Below are positions 35,348 through 46,019 of a stretch of 64,000 nucleotides of DNA, in pieces. The notes under the pieces are model-generated. The model saw only the letters and a program-made list of their open reading frames with translations, did not search any database and was not told where the DNA came from. The position numbers were made by a program, and so were the translations under genes. Source of the stretch: Dasypus novemcinctus (Eukaryota > Chordata > Mammalia > Cingulata > Dasypodidae); assembly GCF_030445035.2 (NCBI RefSeq), contig NC_080695.1, forward strand, positions 54,515,954 through 54,579,953, read 5' to 3'. Each line of letters opens with the position of its first letter. The stretch's first letter is position 1.

Positions 35348-35349
35348 TA

Positions 35350-35955
35350 GTTGAAACTTAGTTGTAATTCTATAGCATGCTCTTCTTCTCTTCCTTCTTT
35401 CCTTGGAAAATAACTCCTTGGAGTAACGAGCTTGGCACTTTCAGGGACAATCCTGATATTGCGTAGTCTTCCATCTGGTGCCTAGAAGAGAATTCCTATG
35501 GCTTAGACCTTGTGTCAATGTTCCCATGGTTCAAGTTCTGCAGGTCTACCCTTTGCATAAGACCTTGGGTAACTAAAGACAACTCATGGAATTTTACTGA
35601 AGCGAAGGGGATATACTACCCCCGGCCTAACTTGGTGGGGGAGCTCCAGCTTGCTCAGGTGCTGGAGTTTACTCTCCCATCACCTCATCACCACCACCTC
35701 TTGGGACAAGGCCCCACCCTCTGTTCTAGCGGTGTCACAGCTGTCCTGAACTACAGCAAGGGGAGCGGATGGGCTGGAGAGCAGGCAAGTTTCGTGGCAT
35801 AAGTAGAGGGCCATAGGCTAGCTGTGCTGAGGGACAGTCCTCTCCAGGTGGGACGTGAAGGACAGCCAGCCTAGCTTCTGGGCTCTGGAAAATCTATGGT
35901 GCTTGCCTAAGTGAAGATCTTTGGACTCCTCTTGGTGACCAGCTCAGGTCCCTCT
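35350..35955. other. Unannotated intergenic stretch
   Basis: No gene or named repeat. The 96-codon frame at 35512-35802 has no recognisable motif. Confidence 0.4.
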
Positions 35956-35959
35956 CCTC

Positions 35960-36115
35960 TTCCGCAAGCCCACAGGGCAGTGCTCCCAGCAGCAGCAACA
36001 CCTGGGAACCTGTTAGAAATGCACTTTCCCAGGCCCCACCCAGACCTATTGAATCAGAAACCCTGGGGATGGGGTCCAGTCAGGTGTTTTTAACAAACCT
36101 CCCAGGAGATCCCCA
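35960..36115 (+). repeat. MER5A-like fragment
   Basis: CACCTGGGAACCTGTTAGAA, CCAGGCCCCACCCAGACC and GAATCAGAAACCCTGGGG in order. Confidence 0.75.
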
Positions 36116-36159
36116 GGTCTTTCAAACCGGCAGGCAAGTTCGAGAGCCAGCGGTCTGCT

Positions 36160-36335
36160 CTAGTGCCATGCTCCTCAAAGTATGGGGCCCGGTTCCAGAG
36201 GCACCAGAATCACCGGGAAGCTGGTTAGAAATGCAGAATCTCAGGCCCCACCCCAGACCCCCTGAATCAGAATCTGCATTTTGACAAGATCCCCAGGGGG
36301 TTCACATACAAGTGAAGGTGTGAGCAGCACACTGG
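36160..36335 (+). repeat. MER5A-like fragment, second copy in tandem
   Basis: TGCTCCTCAAAGTATGGG, GAAATGCAGAATCTCAGGCC and GAATCTGCATTTTGACAAG. Two MER5 elements lie side by side in the same direction. Confidence 0.75.
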
Positions 36336-36429
36336 CTCTGGGTACCAAAAAAACTTAATTTGTAGCACGTGCCTGAAACTTTCTAATTTATAGGTCAATA
36401 GTTTACTCAACTTGAGGTTCCAGAGGTTG

Positions 36430-36720
36430 TTGCTTTTGTTTTTCTGTTTCTATGGTAACACTCACCCCACCCTCCCAATTAGTGGATGATCCAGCAGGGG
36501 GAGGGGAGAACACCCTGCGGGAGAAGTAATTAAATTCAGTGTGCACCTCAAGGGGGCCCTTGGAGTGAGTTAGGGAGGAAGAAATACACTAATTAACATT
36601 TGGACGCAGTCTCTCCTCCCTAATACTAATTACCACATTGTCTAATAGTTTCTCCCAGGAGGCTTCCCCATAAACCAACCGTTTCTTAGTCTCTCTCCAC
36701 CGCCATCCAGTTTTTTCTTT
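36430..36720. promoter_or_regulatory. Candidate regulatory element (RFX X-box, CTCF-like site, TAATTA sites)
   Basis: In non-repeat sequence lie GTTTCTATGGTAAC (36446-36459), a near-palindromic RFX X-box; CCAGCAGGGGGAGGGG (36491-36506), close to a CTCF core; and several homeodomain-type TAATTA/AATTA words (36528-36650). The grouping suggests a distal enhancer or boundary. Function is inferred. Confidence 0.35.
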
Positions 36721-37350
36721 TCCTTCATTTCTCAGTATCTCACACCGGACAACTACTGGGTGATTTAGAAAGTGAAACCAGGGGAGATTCAGAATTAGAA
36801 TATTAACCTTTACTTTCTATTTCCTTTCAGTCCCAAACCAGAATGGGCCTACCTTGTGCCCAAAAGGCCAAAGAAACTTTATTGCCTGGGGATCTTTTAA
36901 CTGACAACTTCTGTTTTGTATTCAACCAGTCTTTTTCCTTAGCTTGAAAGTGATACACAGCTCTTGCATTTTTGGCAAGTCTTTCAACCCTCTGTATACG
37001 TGTGTTTATGTGTAGTCATGACAAATACAGATTTTAGGATGCCTGTGTACCCTGGGCAGTGGGGTGTGGAAACAGGGTAGGGCCGGGAGTGAGAACACCT
37101 GGATGGCCGAGAGAAGTCATGTTGCTACGCAGGACCTCAGTTTTCTTCTAAATCAAGAGAGTTTGACAGCTGGAGGTTGCAAATTCAAATGCCTCCAGGA
37201 GCCTAGGACGTAGCCTATGGGGGACTAAGGATAGTCCCTATTCAGTCCTCTCCCCTCGTTTACCTGTGGGAATGTGGCCCAGCCTGGCCCTATATCGAGG
37301 AGTGCAAACATTTGGCAAATTCCCTTTTTTTAAAATTTCCCTGACTTTAA
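36720..37350. other. Unannotated intergenic stretch
   Basis: No gene or clear repeat. Confidence 0.45.
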
Positions 37351-37475
37351 AATTTATTACAAGGCTACAGTGGTCAAAACAGCATGATAGTGGCATACAG
37401 ATTTATAGACCAATGGAATCAAATTGAGAATACTGAACCAGATCCTCACCTCTACGGCCAATTGATTTTTGCTTG
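37350..37475 (+). repeat. L1 ORF2 fragment
   Basis: AAGGCTACAGTGGTCAAAAC, AGCATGATAGTGGCATACAG and ATAGACCAATGGAATCAAAT match the L1 ORF2 3' half in sense. The frame is broken. Confidence 0.75.
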
Positions 37476-37479
37476 TTTT

Positions 37480-38276
37480 TCTTTTTTTTAATATATTTTA
37501 TTCCAGAAGTTGTAAACTTACAAAACAATCATGCCCATATGTAGAATTCCCATACACCATCCCTTTCCCAACATACCACACCATTGTGTTGCTGGATTTC
37601 TTTTCTAAGTCCTTGGCTAAGCTACAAGAAAAGAATTTCAAGAGCATACTGGGTTAGTTAGGCCAGTAATTCATTAAGTAGGGAGGGAAGAGAAACGAGA
37701 GAAAATAACAAATCATGAGTCCCAGGTAGAAAGGAAGGGCTGAAGAGTGATAAAGAGGGTCAATTTACAGACTACAATTCCCCATTATGGATTATAAATG
37801 CCCGGGGTTTACTTGTGTGTTGTTCTAGGCAAGGGCGAAGGCCAGAAGAGGGGTCAAAAGGCAAGAGAGGACATGTTCAGCCTTTGCGCTTGCTTTTTGA
37901 ACCATTAATTATTCTGCCCCTTTGCTAATGCGGGGGGGGGGGGGGATTTCCAGCTGTTTGCTGTTTTGATTGGTTACCCTACCCGTCAATCCCCCAGGAG
38001 GGCCCAATGATAAGGTCCCTGGAGAATATCCGGGCTTCTCCTGGTTTCTGGAGGAAATCTTGTTCTGAATGAGAGGTCTCGTGAGGGTCTTCCAGCAGCC
38101 ATCTTGGGGTATTGAAGAACACGTGTTTAATGGCATCGGTTTTTCTGATTCCCTATCTAGCCTGCTTCAGTTGTGGAACATTTGTTACAGATTATGAGAT
38201 AACATCATCAGACTATCATTACTAACTATGGTCCATAGTGTATATTTGGCATATTTTTCTGTACCCCCTGTGGCAG
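37480..38276 (-). repeat. L1 3' end, antisense, split by a solo LTR
   Basis: TATTCCAGAAGTTGTAAACT, AGAATTCCCATACACCATCC (left) and GTGGAACATTTGTTACAG, ACTATGGTCCATAGTGTATA (right) join around the LTR at 37587-38169. Confidence 0.75.
37587..38169 (-). mobile_element. Solo LTR related to the provirus LTRs
   Basis: It shares CAAGAGCATACTGGGTTAGT, CAATTTACAGACTACAATTC and a CTATCTAGCCTGCTTCA end with the provirus LTRs. It is closest to them by eye. Flanks ATTG and GTTG match at three of four bases. A pure G run lies at 37932-37945. Confidence 0.83.
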
Positions 38277-38870
38277 TTTAAGATTATTTATGAATTCCAA
38301 AAAAAAAGATACTAATTATGTTTGTAAACTGCTCTGTTCCTCTGGGCATGACACCATTTGATTTTAATTCAAAGGCTTTACATTTACTTGATTAAATCAA
38401 GGTTAGGACTATGATTCAGCCATGTCATTAGGACTATATAAACTGACATTCAATCAAGGAGACACACAGAAGTAGATATACAGGAGAAGATACACAGAGG
38501 AACAAAGAGAGCTCCATAGATGAGGAAGAGGAGAGAACTTGTCAGCTTTGATCCTGCAGTCCGGGGAAGAGAGATGAGCCATTCACCTGATAGTTTAGAG
38601 CTGACCTTTTGAAGAGAACAGAGTAGCCTAGCCCAGAAAAAAAGGAGCCCCGGGAGGAGAGATGAGCCTTGTGCCAGCCTGCAACTGGGCTCAGAAGACG
38701 CTGGACCCCCCAAGGCTTTAAGAGGGAAGCGGAAGCTGAACCCTGGCAGACATCACCCGCCATCTTGCTTCAGCATGTGGCAAGAGAGTTTAAATGCTGC
38801 TGTCTTTTGAAATTGCACAAACTGTTCCTGAAGTCATCTTCCACCTGCGGGTCAGCCAGGCAATGACCTC
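38277..38870 (+). repeat. LTR-like element, family unassigned
   Basis: It begins TGGCAGTTTAAGATTATTTA, has a TATATAAA box at 38434 followed by GACACACAGAAG and GATACACAGAGG words like MaLR LTRs. The 3' end is unclear. Confidence 0.45.
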
Positions 38871-39164
38871 CAAACTAAGTGCTATCCCAAGACTCTTTTA
38901 GAGTTCCACCTGTTATGTTTTCTGTGTAGTCCTATCTATGTCTCTAGTTTGTGCTTTCAATAAATGTTCATTGGGTACCCATTATAAAGTAGAAATGGTA
39001 GTTGACAGAGAAAAGAAAATGGTGGGGTTTCTACCTAGAGGTGTGTGAAGAGGAGAGGTAAGCCAGGTGCCCCCTAAAATAATAAGACATGATCAGTTGT
39101 TCCTGAGAAGTCTAAGGAAAGACAGGTCTCGTTATTTAGCAAGATACACAATCGCTCTGCGGCT

Positions 39165-39290
39165 TGGTAAAATGGGGATAAAAATACCTCCCCATCAAGC
39201 CTGTGTGAAGATTAGCATTCTGTCTGTAAAGTGCCAAGAAGCACATTACCTGGCCCTTAGGAGGTGCTCAGCAAATGCTACCTCGTGTTA
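39165..39290 (+). repeat. MIR fragment
   Basis: GGTAAAATGGGGATAAAAAT, TGTGAAGATTAGC, GTAAAGTGCCAAGAAGC and AGGTGCTCAGCAAATG follow the MIR 3' half. Confidence 0.7.
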
Positions 39291-39294
39291 TTAT

Positions 39295-39815
39295 TTTTCT
39301 TATTACATTATAACCTCATTGGAGTAAGGGGTTTGATCTAATTAAAACCACACAAGGTAGCAATTCCTAAGTTGTAAGCAGTTGGGTCGTTTTCCCAAAT
39401 CATGTATTCAGAGCATGTTTTCCCATAGACACAGCATCATGTGGTTACTTCTCCAAGGTGAATCTGGAAAAGCCTATTTCAACTATAAGGTGGCATAAAT
39501 ATTGCACAATTGTATCTTTTAAAAATCAGAAAACAGTGCTGCTGTATGCAAGTACAGCAGAAGCAGCAGTGATTCTTTCAGGCTCTTTTTACAAATGATG
39601 ATAAAAGTCTTTTTGCTTGTTGTGAATGGTGCTTGAGAGCCTAAGGCAGTTCGAAGAGTTGCACTCTTGAAGATTCTGAAGGCAGCTTCTGAGATGTTTA
39701 AGGGCCTTTAAGATGGACCATCTAGGTTTTTAATTTGTTTAATTGCACTTTAAAATGTATAATTTCCCTTCTCCTTCAGCCAATTATTTCTAACATTGTT
39801 TTCACACTTACCCTT
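39295..39815. other. Unannotated intergenic stretch
   Basis: No gene or clear repeat. Confidence 0.45.
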
Positions 39816-39819
39816 AAAG

Positions 39820-41280
39820 TGCTATCTTTAGGCTGATGACTCTCAAATTTGTATGTTTAGGCCACATGCTTAAATATCCAGTTCCCAGCTTGACATCTCC
39901 ATTTGGACATTTCCTACTCAGCTCAGATTTAATATGGTCCAAAAGAGAACGCTTGTTCTTTGCCATTGCCTCCAGTTTGCCTCCTCCCAGCCTTCCCTGT
40001 CTCAGCCATGTGCCAGATGATCAGGTCAAAAGCTGGGAAACATTAAAAAAATTTTTTTTTTTCTTATTCCCATCACACCCTACATCCAATATCTCAAGTA
40101 GTACTTCAGCTTCAAAATACCATAGCCTTGTATGCAAAATGTGATCACTTCTTACCGTCTGTACTTCATCATGCCAATTCAAGCCACCATTCTCTCTAAA
40201 GCAATTGCCTGTTAACTCATCTCCTCTCTGCCTCTCCCACTTCAGTCCTGACACAGCAACCAGGATAATCTTCTGAAAGCACAAATGACATCTTATCCTT
40301 GCTTTAAAATCCTCCAAAGTCTTCCCATTGCAAGTGGAAGAAAACTCAGGCACGTTATCCTGCCCTGCAAGACACCACGTGATCTCACATCTGCCAGTCT
40401 TCCTCCACACTGGCCTTGCAATCCTGCCAGACTTGTTGCAACCCAAAGCCTTTGCACTGCGTTCCCCCTGCCAGGAAGCTCTTCCCAGCTTGTCTCCCTT
40501 CTCATCATTTAGGTCTTACTGCCACTGTCTGTTTCTTTGAAAGGATTTCCTTGAGTATCTCTGAGAGAGACTTCAAGCTGCCCACCAATTTCCACTCTTC
40601 CCCTCTCTCACAGAAACGGAACCTCCTCATTATAACTGGGCCCATAATTGCCCACCTTCTCTTAAGCTGGCTATGTGTCTACGTTCTGGTCATTGCAATA
40701 TACGCGGAAATACCTTGTGGCAGTTTCTAGGAACCATCTTGAAAAGATCATTGGCACATGCCCTTTGCCCCTTTTTTCCTTTTTTCCTGGCACATGATGG
40801 CTGGAACTGGAACACCTATCTTAGACCATGAGGTAACCTCAGAAATGGAGGCCATGCCCAGAAGAGCTACAAAATAGAAGGAACCTGGGTTGCTGAGGAC
40901 TTCATGGAGCAGAGCCACCGGAACAGCCCTGGACTACTTGCTTCTGGATTCCTACTTGAGAGAGAAGCAAACCCATTATCTTGTTTAAGCTGTTGTTACT
41001 TTGGGTCCTACTACCAATCTAATCCCAACTGATAGACCACTCTGTCTAAGGCAACACTCTCTCATATTTGTACATTTTTTTTCTTTAAAGCACTCAATAC
41101 CTGAAAATATCTTATATATTTCTGTTTTAAATTATATTTTTATTATCTGCCTTCTCTCCTCTAGAATGTAAACCCCTTGAGGCCAGGGACTATCTGTTAT
41201 GCTCACTGAGGTATCCCCACTCCTTAGAAGAGTGCCTGGTACATGATCGGTTCTAGTAAATAATGAATGATGAATTGAAG
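39820..41280 (+). repeat. L2 element, split by another repeat
   Basis: A long sense L2 3' half: GATGACTCTCAAATTTGTAT, TGACATCTCCATTTGGACAT, TTGCTTTAAAATCCTCCAAA, CTTTGCACTGCGTTCCCCC, then AGAATGTAAACCCCTTGAGG and GTGCCTGGTACATGATCG. It is interrupted at about 40725-41035. The open frames inside are decayed. Confidence 0.8.
40725..41035 (+). repeat. Insert in L2, LTR-like, family unassigned
   Basis: It starts near TGGCAGTTTCTAGGAACC and ends near TACCAATCTAATCCCAACTG. The end resembles old LTRs or MaLR elements. Confidence 0.4.
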
Positions 41281-41404
41281 AATGAACACCTTCTATGTGC
41301 CAGACAGGGCAAGACAAAGATGACTCACGCATGTGCCTTGAGTCCCTTCCCTGAAGAGCTCGCTGTCGGTTTGAAGTGGCAATCATCCTCAACAGAGTCA
41401 CCTA

Positions 41405-41630
41405 GAACAGTGGTTCTCAGCTGGTAGCTACTTTGCACCCCGTCTCCCAGGGGACATAGAGGCAGTTTTTGTTGTCACATTTGGGGGGCGGGGTTTGCTG
41501 GCATCTAGGAGATAGAGGCCATGGATGCTTCAGCTCACAGGACAGCCCCCCACAATAGAGAATTGTCCAGCCCCCAATGTCAACAGTGCTGAGATTAATA
41601 AACCCTCACCTTGCAATAGTCTATGCTGAT
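41405..41630 (+). repeat. MER20 element
   Basis: CAGTGGTTCTCAGCTGGTAG, CTCCCAGGGGACATAGAGG, GCTGGCATCTAGGAGATAGA and GTCAACAGTGCTGAGATTAA match MER20 (hAT-Charlie) from end to end. MER20 copies act as regulatory elements in some placental mammals; no such role is shown here. Confidence 0.8.
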
Positions 41631-42061
41631 TAGATTTGCCAAAGAGCAAATTGTTTGGGCTGCACAAAAGTAACCTTCTTTATGTTTGCAAAGCCCAAAT
41701 CTTGAGGACAACTTGTAACAAGTAAAGCCCAGTCCAGAACTCTAGAAATAAGGGCCAGGGAAGCTCTTTGAACAGTATCATCATTACCATAAAGAAATCC
41801 AATATGAAATTTTACTTTTCCTACTTTCCTGAGAGAGCTCTGAGGCTCTATTGCTCTCTGCTGTAATAAATCTTTTCTCTTATTTTCTGTTTAGGTGAAA
41901 GGAATGTATCTACATTCACAGCCCTCCTGGAAAATGTACTTTTCTCTTGCAGATAGGCAAACAATAGGTGGGGGGAGCTGAAGAGACAAGATGTCATGGA
42001 GGTGATAGTTATGGGGCTGTTTCATATGTTTTAATGATTCTTTATTTTCCAGCTTTCTACT

Positions 42062-42145
42062 TTGTTAGTCACTAATGGGCGCTGTGGCCTTGGGCAGGGC
42101 ACTTAATCTTCCTAAGCCTCATTTTCCTCATCTACAAATAAAGGG
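42062..42145 (+). repeat. MIR fragment
   Basis: GGCCTTGGGCAGGGCACTTA and CTCATTTTCCTCATCTAC are core MIR. Confidence 0.75.
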
Positions 42146-42148
42146 TAG

Positions 42149-42602
42149 TGGTGTGAAGCTCTATGTACCTCCCAGAAAAACACATTCTTAAAGTTGATCC
42201 GTTTCTGTGGGTGTGAAGCCATTGAAAGTAGGACCTTTGGTTGAGGTTACTTGAGTTCAGGTGTGGCCCAATTGAATCAGGATGGGTCTTAATCCTATTC
42301 CTTAAGTCCTCTCTGAAGGAATAAAATGCAGGCAGACAGAGAAGAGACACAGAGGGAGCAGCCAGAAGCGGGACATCAACAGAGTCCAGAAGAGAAGAGA
42401 CAGATCCAGAGGCACCACTATGTGACAAGTGAAGGATCACCGGCAGCCAGCCCCAGAACGCCAGACTTCAAGAAGAAAGCATCGTCTTGATAATGCCTTG
42501 ATTTGAACCTTTTCCCACCTCAAACCATGAGCAAATAGACTCCCACTGTTTAAGCAGAACCACATCAAGGTACATGCTTGAACAGCCTAGGAAAATAAAA
42601 CA
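42149..42602 (+). mobile_element. Solo LTR of ERVL-MaLR type
   Basis: The start TGGTGTGAAGCTCTATGTAC, GGATGGGTCTTAATCCTAT, GCCTTGATTTGAACCTTTTC and the end CAGCCTAGGAAAATAAAACA follow the other copies (2592, 5850). It sits directly after a MIR. Confidence 0.7.
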
Positions 42603-42609
42603 GTTGGAT

Positions 42610-43545
42610 TAAGCCATGGATTAGTCTTACAGCCTTAAATAATCATAATGATAACTGCTGGCAACAAACACCTTGGGTTTGAAGAAAGTAAATTTGAAAA
42701 CAAAGAAAAATTTAGCTATTCTCTAGCATCAACATTTCCCCCCTATTTACAAAAATAAAATATCAGTGTTAATCTTTGGGACAGCATTCCCCAAAATATC
42801 CTTCTTAGAATTTAATTCTTTAAGATAAGCAAATGGGACTTTATGGGGAAAAAATGTTTGGGAAACATATTAGATCTCCTTCCTGGAGAGGAACAATAAA
42901 TCATTTTAACTTTTTTCTGAACCTGGTGGCCCTCACTTGTTTGACCAGAGAATCTATTTTTCATTGAATGTTTTATTAACATCCTACAGAAACAGTGTTC
43001 CTTGAAACTCACTTTTGGTACCCTGCCTTGATATAAAATGACATTATCCTTTGCTCTATTCTTACTTGGAGAGGGAATTATGGTACCTGCTAAAAAGAAT
43101 CCCAAAGGAGACAGACAGCATGCATCACAACCCACCTGGCCGTTGATAGAAGTTGGGGAATTGCCCATGTGCTTGATATCCAGCAACAGTAACATATTTA
43201 GCACACTACTAATAAAATGCATTTATTGTCCTAATTTTGTAGTTTCATAACCTGTAATACAAAGAGAGAAATTTAAATGCATGCCTCTTTGCTGAAGTTA
43301 CTGTCAATCATATTCACCAAGTGCCTTTATTGTAGAGATAGCAAATAGCTTTCTTCTCTCTTCACAACTCAGACCAATGGGTATCTGCCACCTGGGAACA
43401 CTGTTTTTTACAAAAGATGATAAGACCTTCAATGGGTTTGAAGGGAAAAGATGTTGTGATTGATTGTTGATGTCTGTCATGGGTGTGGGCTAGAGGAGGG
43501 GATGGTATGCCTGCTGTGTGTTTCCTAACCAAAAATCAGAGGTTT
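42610..43545. other. Unannotated intergenic stretch
   Basis: The 136-codon minus frame at 42812-43222 has no recognisable motif. Confidence 0.45.
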
Positions 43546-43554
43546 GTTACAAAC

Positions 43555-44037
43555 TGAAGCTGGGGAAATGTTGGATTCCTCTAGGTTCTTGGTTATATTG
43601 CAAAAAAGAATTTAAGAACACACCAGTTTAGTTAGGCCAGTAAAAAGAATTTATTGAGACATGGGGGGAAAGAACAGAGCTTGCTGAGAAATGGGAGAGA
43701 AGGACAAAAATACACACTGAGATTTGATGCTGTCTCCTCTAGGCAGAGAGAAAGAGATTGGGCTTGCGTGGTTACCATTTAAGCTATTAATTATTTCTCC
43801 CCTTGGTAATGCTAAGGCGAAGGGACCCAACTGTTACTGGTTACTCCACCAATGGTGGGGACCAATGGTGAGGCCTGTTTGGAATATCCAGGGCCTCCCC
43901 TAGGTCCTGGAAAGAGTTCCAACTGGGAAGTCAAGGTTATGATCAAGGTCTCTTCATGGTATCAGCCATGTTGCCTGTCGACCATGTTGCCTGTCAGGCC
44001 AGCCGCCTTCCCCATTTCACTATACAAACTTGCCTCA
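43555..44037 (-). mobile_element. Solo LTR related to the provirus LTRs, 4-bp TSD
   Basis: It shares TAGGTTCTTGGTTATATTG, CAGTTTAGTTAGGCCAG and ATTTATTGAGACATGG with the group. On the minus strand it starts TGAGGCAAGTTTG and ends in TTCA. A perfect AAAC flanks it at 43551-43554 and 44038-44041, the 4-bp duplication typical of gammaretroviral integration. Confidence 0.85.
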
Positions 44038-44365
44038 AAACTACCCAATTTGGTTTGGTTGAGGAATTAAGACTTAATATACATAAGTGCCAAAATAAGT
44101 GGTTGAAATAATTCTATGAGAAAACCAGAGAAAGGAAACTTTCTTCAGGTCTTATGGTAAAGAAAAACTGCAGGCAAGAGTTAAAACCTGAGTTGCGCCT
44201 TGAATGGTAGCAAGGGTTAGGTCTTGTAAGCAGACTGCAGAGGCAATTCAGCAGAGATGGCTGAGGAACTGCCAACGCCCGGGATCACTTGTATCTCTAG
44301 AGCTGCCTAGATACAATGTCTGCACCCCTTGAAGAGTGCTCAGTAAAGGATACATTCTTATCCTT

Positions 44366-45160
44366 TAACTTGATCTAGCACAGCACTGTCTAACAGAAAT
44401 AGAATGTGAGCCACATATGAAATTTTAAACTTTCCAGTAGCAACAACAACAAAAAAAGGTAAAGAGAAATAGGAAATACTCATTTAACTAATATATTTTG
44501 TTTAACCATAACTACTGAAAATATTATTCCTTCAACATGTAATCAATATAAAAACTAATAATGAAATATTTTACACTTTTTTTTTTTTGGCGATAAGTCT
44601 TTGAAAGCTGGTGTGTCTTTTATACTCACAGCACATCTCAATTCAAACTAGCCAAGGGTGGCAGACTTGGCCCAGTGGTTAGGGCATTCGTCTACCACAT
44701 GGGAGGTCCGCGGTTCAAACCCCGGGCTTCCTTGACCCGTGTGGAGCTGGCCCATGCGCAGTGCTGATGCGCACAAGGAGTGCCCTGCCACACAGGGGTG
44801 TCCCCTGCGTAGGGGAACCCCACGCGCAAGGAGTACGCCCGGTAAGGAGAGCCGCCCAGCGCGAAAGAAAGCGCAGCCTGCCCAGGAATGGCGCCGCACA
44901 CATGGAGAGCTGACACAACAAGATGACGCAACGAAAAGAAACACAGATTCCCATGCCGCTGACAATAACAGAAGTGGACAAAGAAGATCTAGCAAATAGA
45001 CACAGAGAACAGACAACTGGGGTGGGGGGGTGAGGGGGGCGGGGAAAGGGGAGAAAAATAAATAAATAAATAAATCTTTAAAAAAAACAGCCAAGTTTCA
45101 AGCGCTCAATAGCCTCAGGTAGTTACTGGCTACCATATTGGAGGATACAGAGCCAAACTA
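44366..45160 (-). repeat. Old DNA transposon, split by a SINE
   Basis: CACAGCACTGTCTAACAG on the left, AATATTATTCCTTCAACATG inside and AAGCGCTCAATAGCCTCAGG, GGCTACCATATTGGAGG on the right form one element around the SINE at 44657-45088. The family is not named. Confidence 0.6.
44657..45088 (+). repeat. Long DAS-type SINE, young-looking
   Basis: Full-length copy with head GGCAGACTTGGCCCAGTGG, perfect B-box-like GGTTCAAACCC and AAATAAATAAATAAATAAAT tail. AGCCAAG flanks it at 44650-44656 and 45089-45095. High CpG content suggests little decay. Confidence 0.9.
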
Positions 45161-45447
45161 CCACCCTTGTTAGTATGTTCTTTCTTCCAAAAAGTTTGAA
45201 TTACATCAATTATGTTTCTGAAGTTTCCCTAAAATCTGTTCTGATGGACACAACTGATGCTAGTAGTATATTTTCTTAATCTAAAAAAAATTAAATCTAT
45301 AAATACCATATAAGAAACTTCATTAATTACTTTTTTAAAAAAGTAATTAATTAATTTAGAGAATGAGTCCTTTGATAAGGAAATCGGTGCCTTTGTAGTA
45401 AAAAAAAAAACACTGTTGCATATTCTCAGACCAATGGAGGGATCTTT

Positions 45448-45771
45448 TTAAAAATTTATTTATTTCTACCCAACCCCTCATTGTTTGTACTGGCTGTGTC
45501 TGTTCATCTTCCTTGTTTCTTTAGGAGGTACTGAGAACTGAACCCAGGACCTCCAATATGGGACAGAGGCGCCTAATCCTTGGGGCCACCTCTGTTCCCT
45601 GCTTTGTTGTATCTCTCATTAGGTTTTTCTTCTTGTATCTCTTGTTGCATCAGCTTGCCACACCTGCCCGTTGCACCAGCTCACTGTCTTCTTTAGGAGG
45701 CACCGGGAACCCAACCACAGACCTCCCATGTGGTAGGCAGGAGCTCAATTGCTTGAGCCACATCTGCTTCC
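45448..45771 (-). repeat. Dimeric DAS-type SINE, 9-bp TSD
   Basis: Antisense dimer; inverted heads end GGGGCCACCTCTGTTCC and GAGCCACATCTGCTTCC. GGGATCTTT flanks it at 45439-45447 and 45772-45780. Confidence 0.9.
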
Positions 45772-46019
45772 GGGATCTTTAATATTTTATCTTACTGACC
45801 TCTTTTATAGAATCTAAGGTAACTTTTTTCCTGGAAAATACTGTGAGATTTTTATGATTCATGTTATCAATACTCCTTCGTAATAGCCTTTCTGAAGTTA
45901 AGTACAACCTTCCCTTCCTGTGCTGGTCCCGGGCCTGCTTGCCTTCAGAACCATCCCTTGTTGTGCTCTGCTTGCTATATAGCACAGACGTTGAGCCTTG
46001 AGGTCCACGTTTTCCATTT

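Noticed and set aside
44648-45094. Cys-rich 148-codon minus frame repeated at several places
   Set aside because: It is the antisense translation of the long SINE, and similar frames appear at every long copy.
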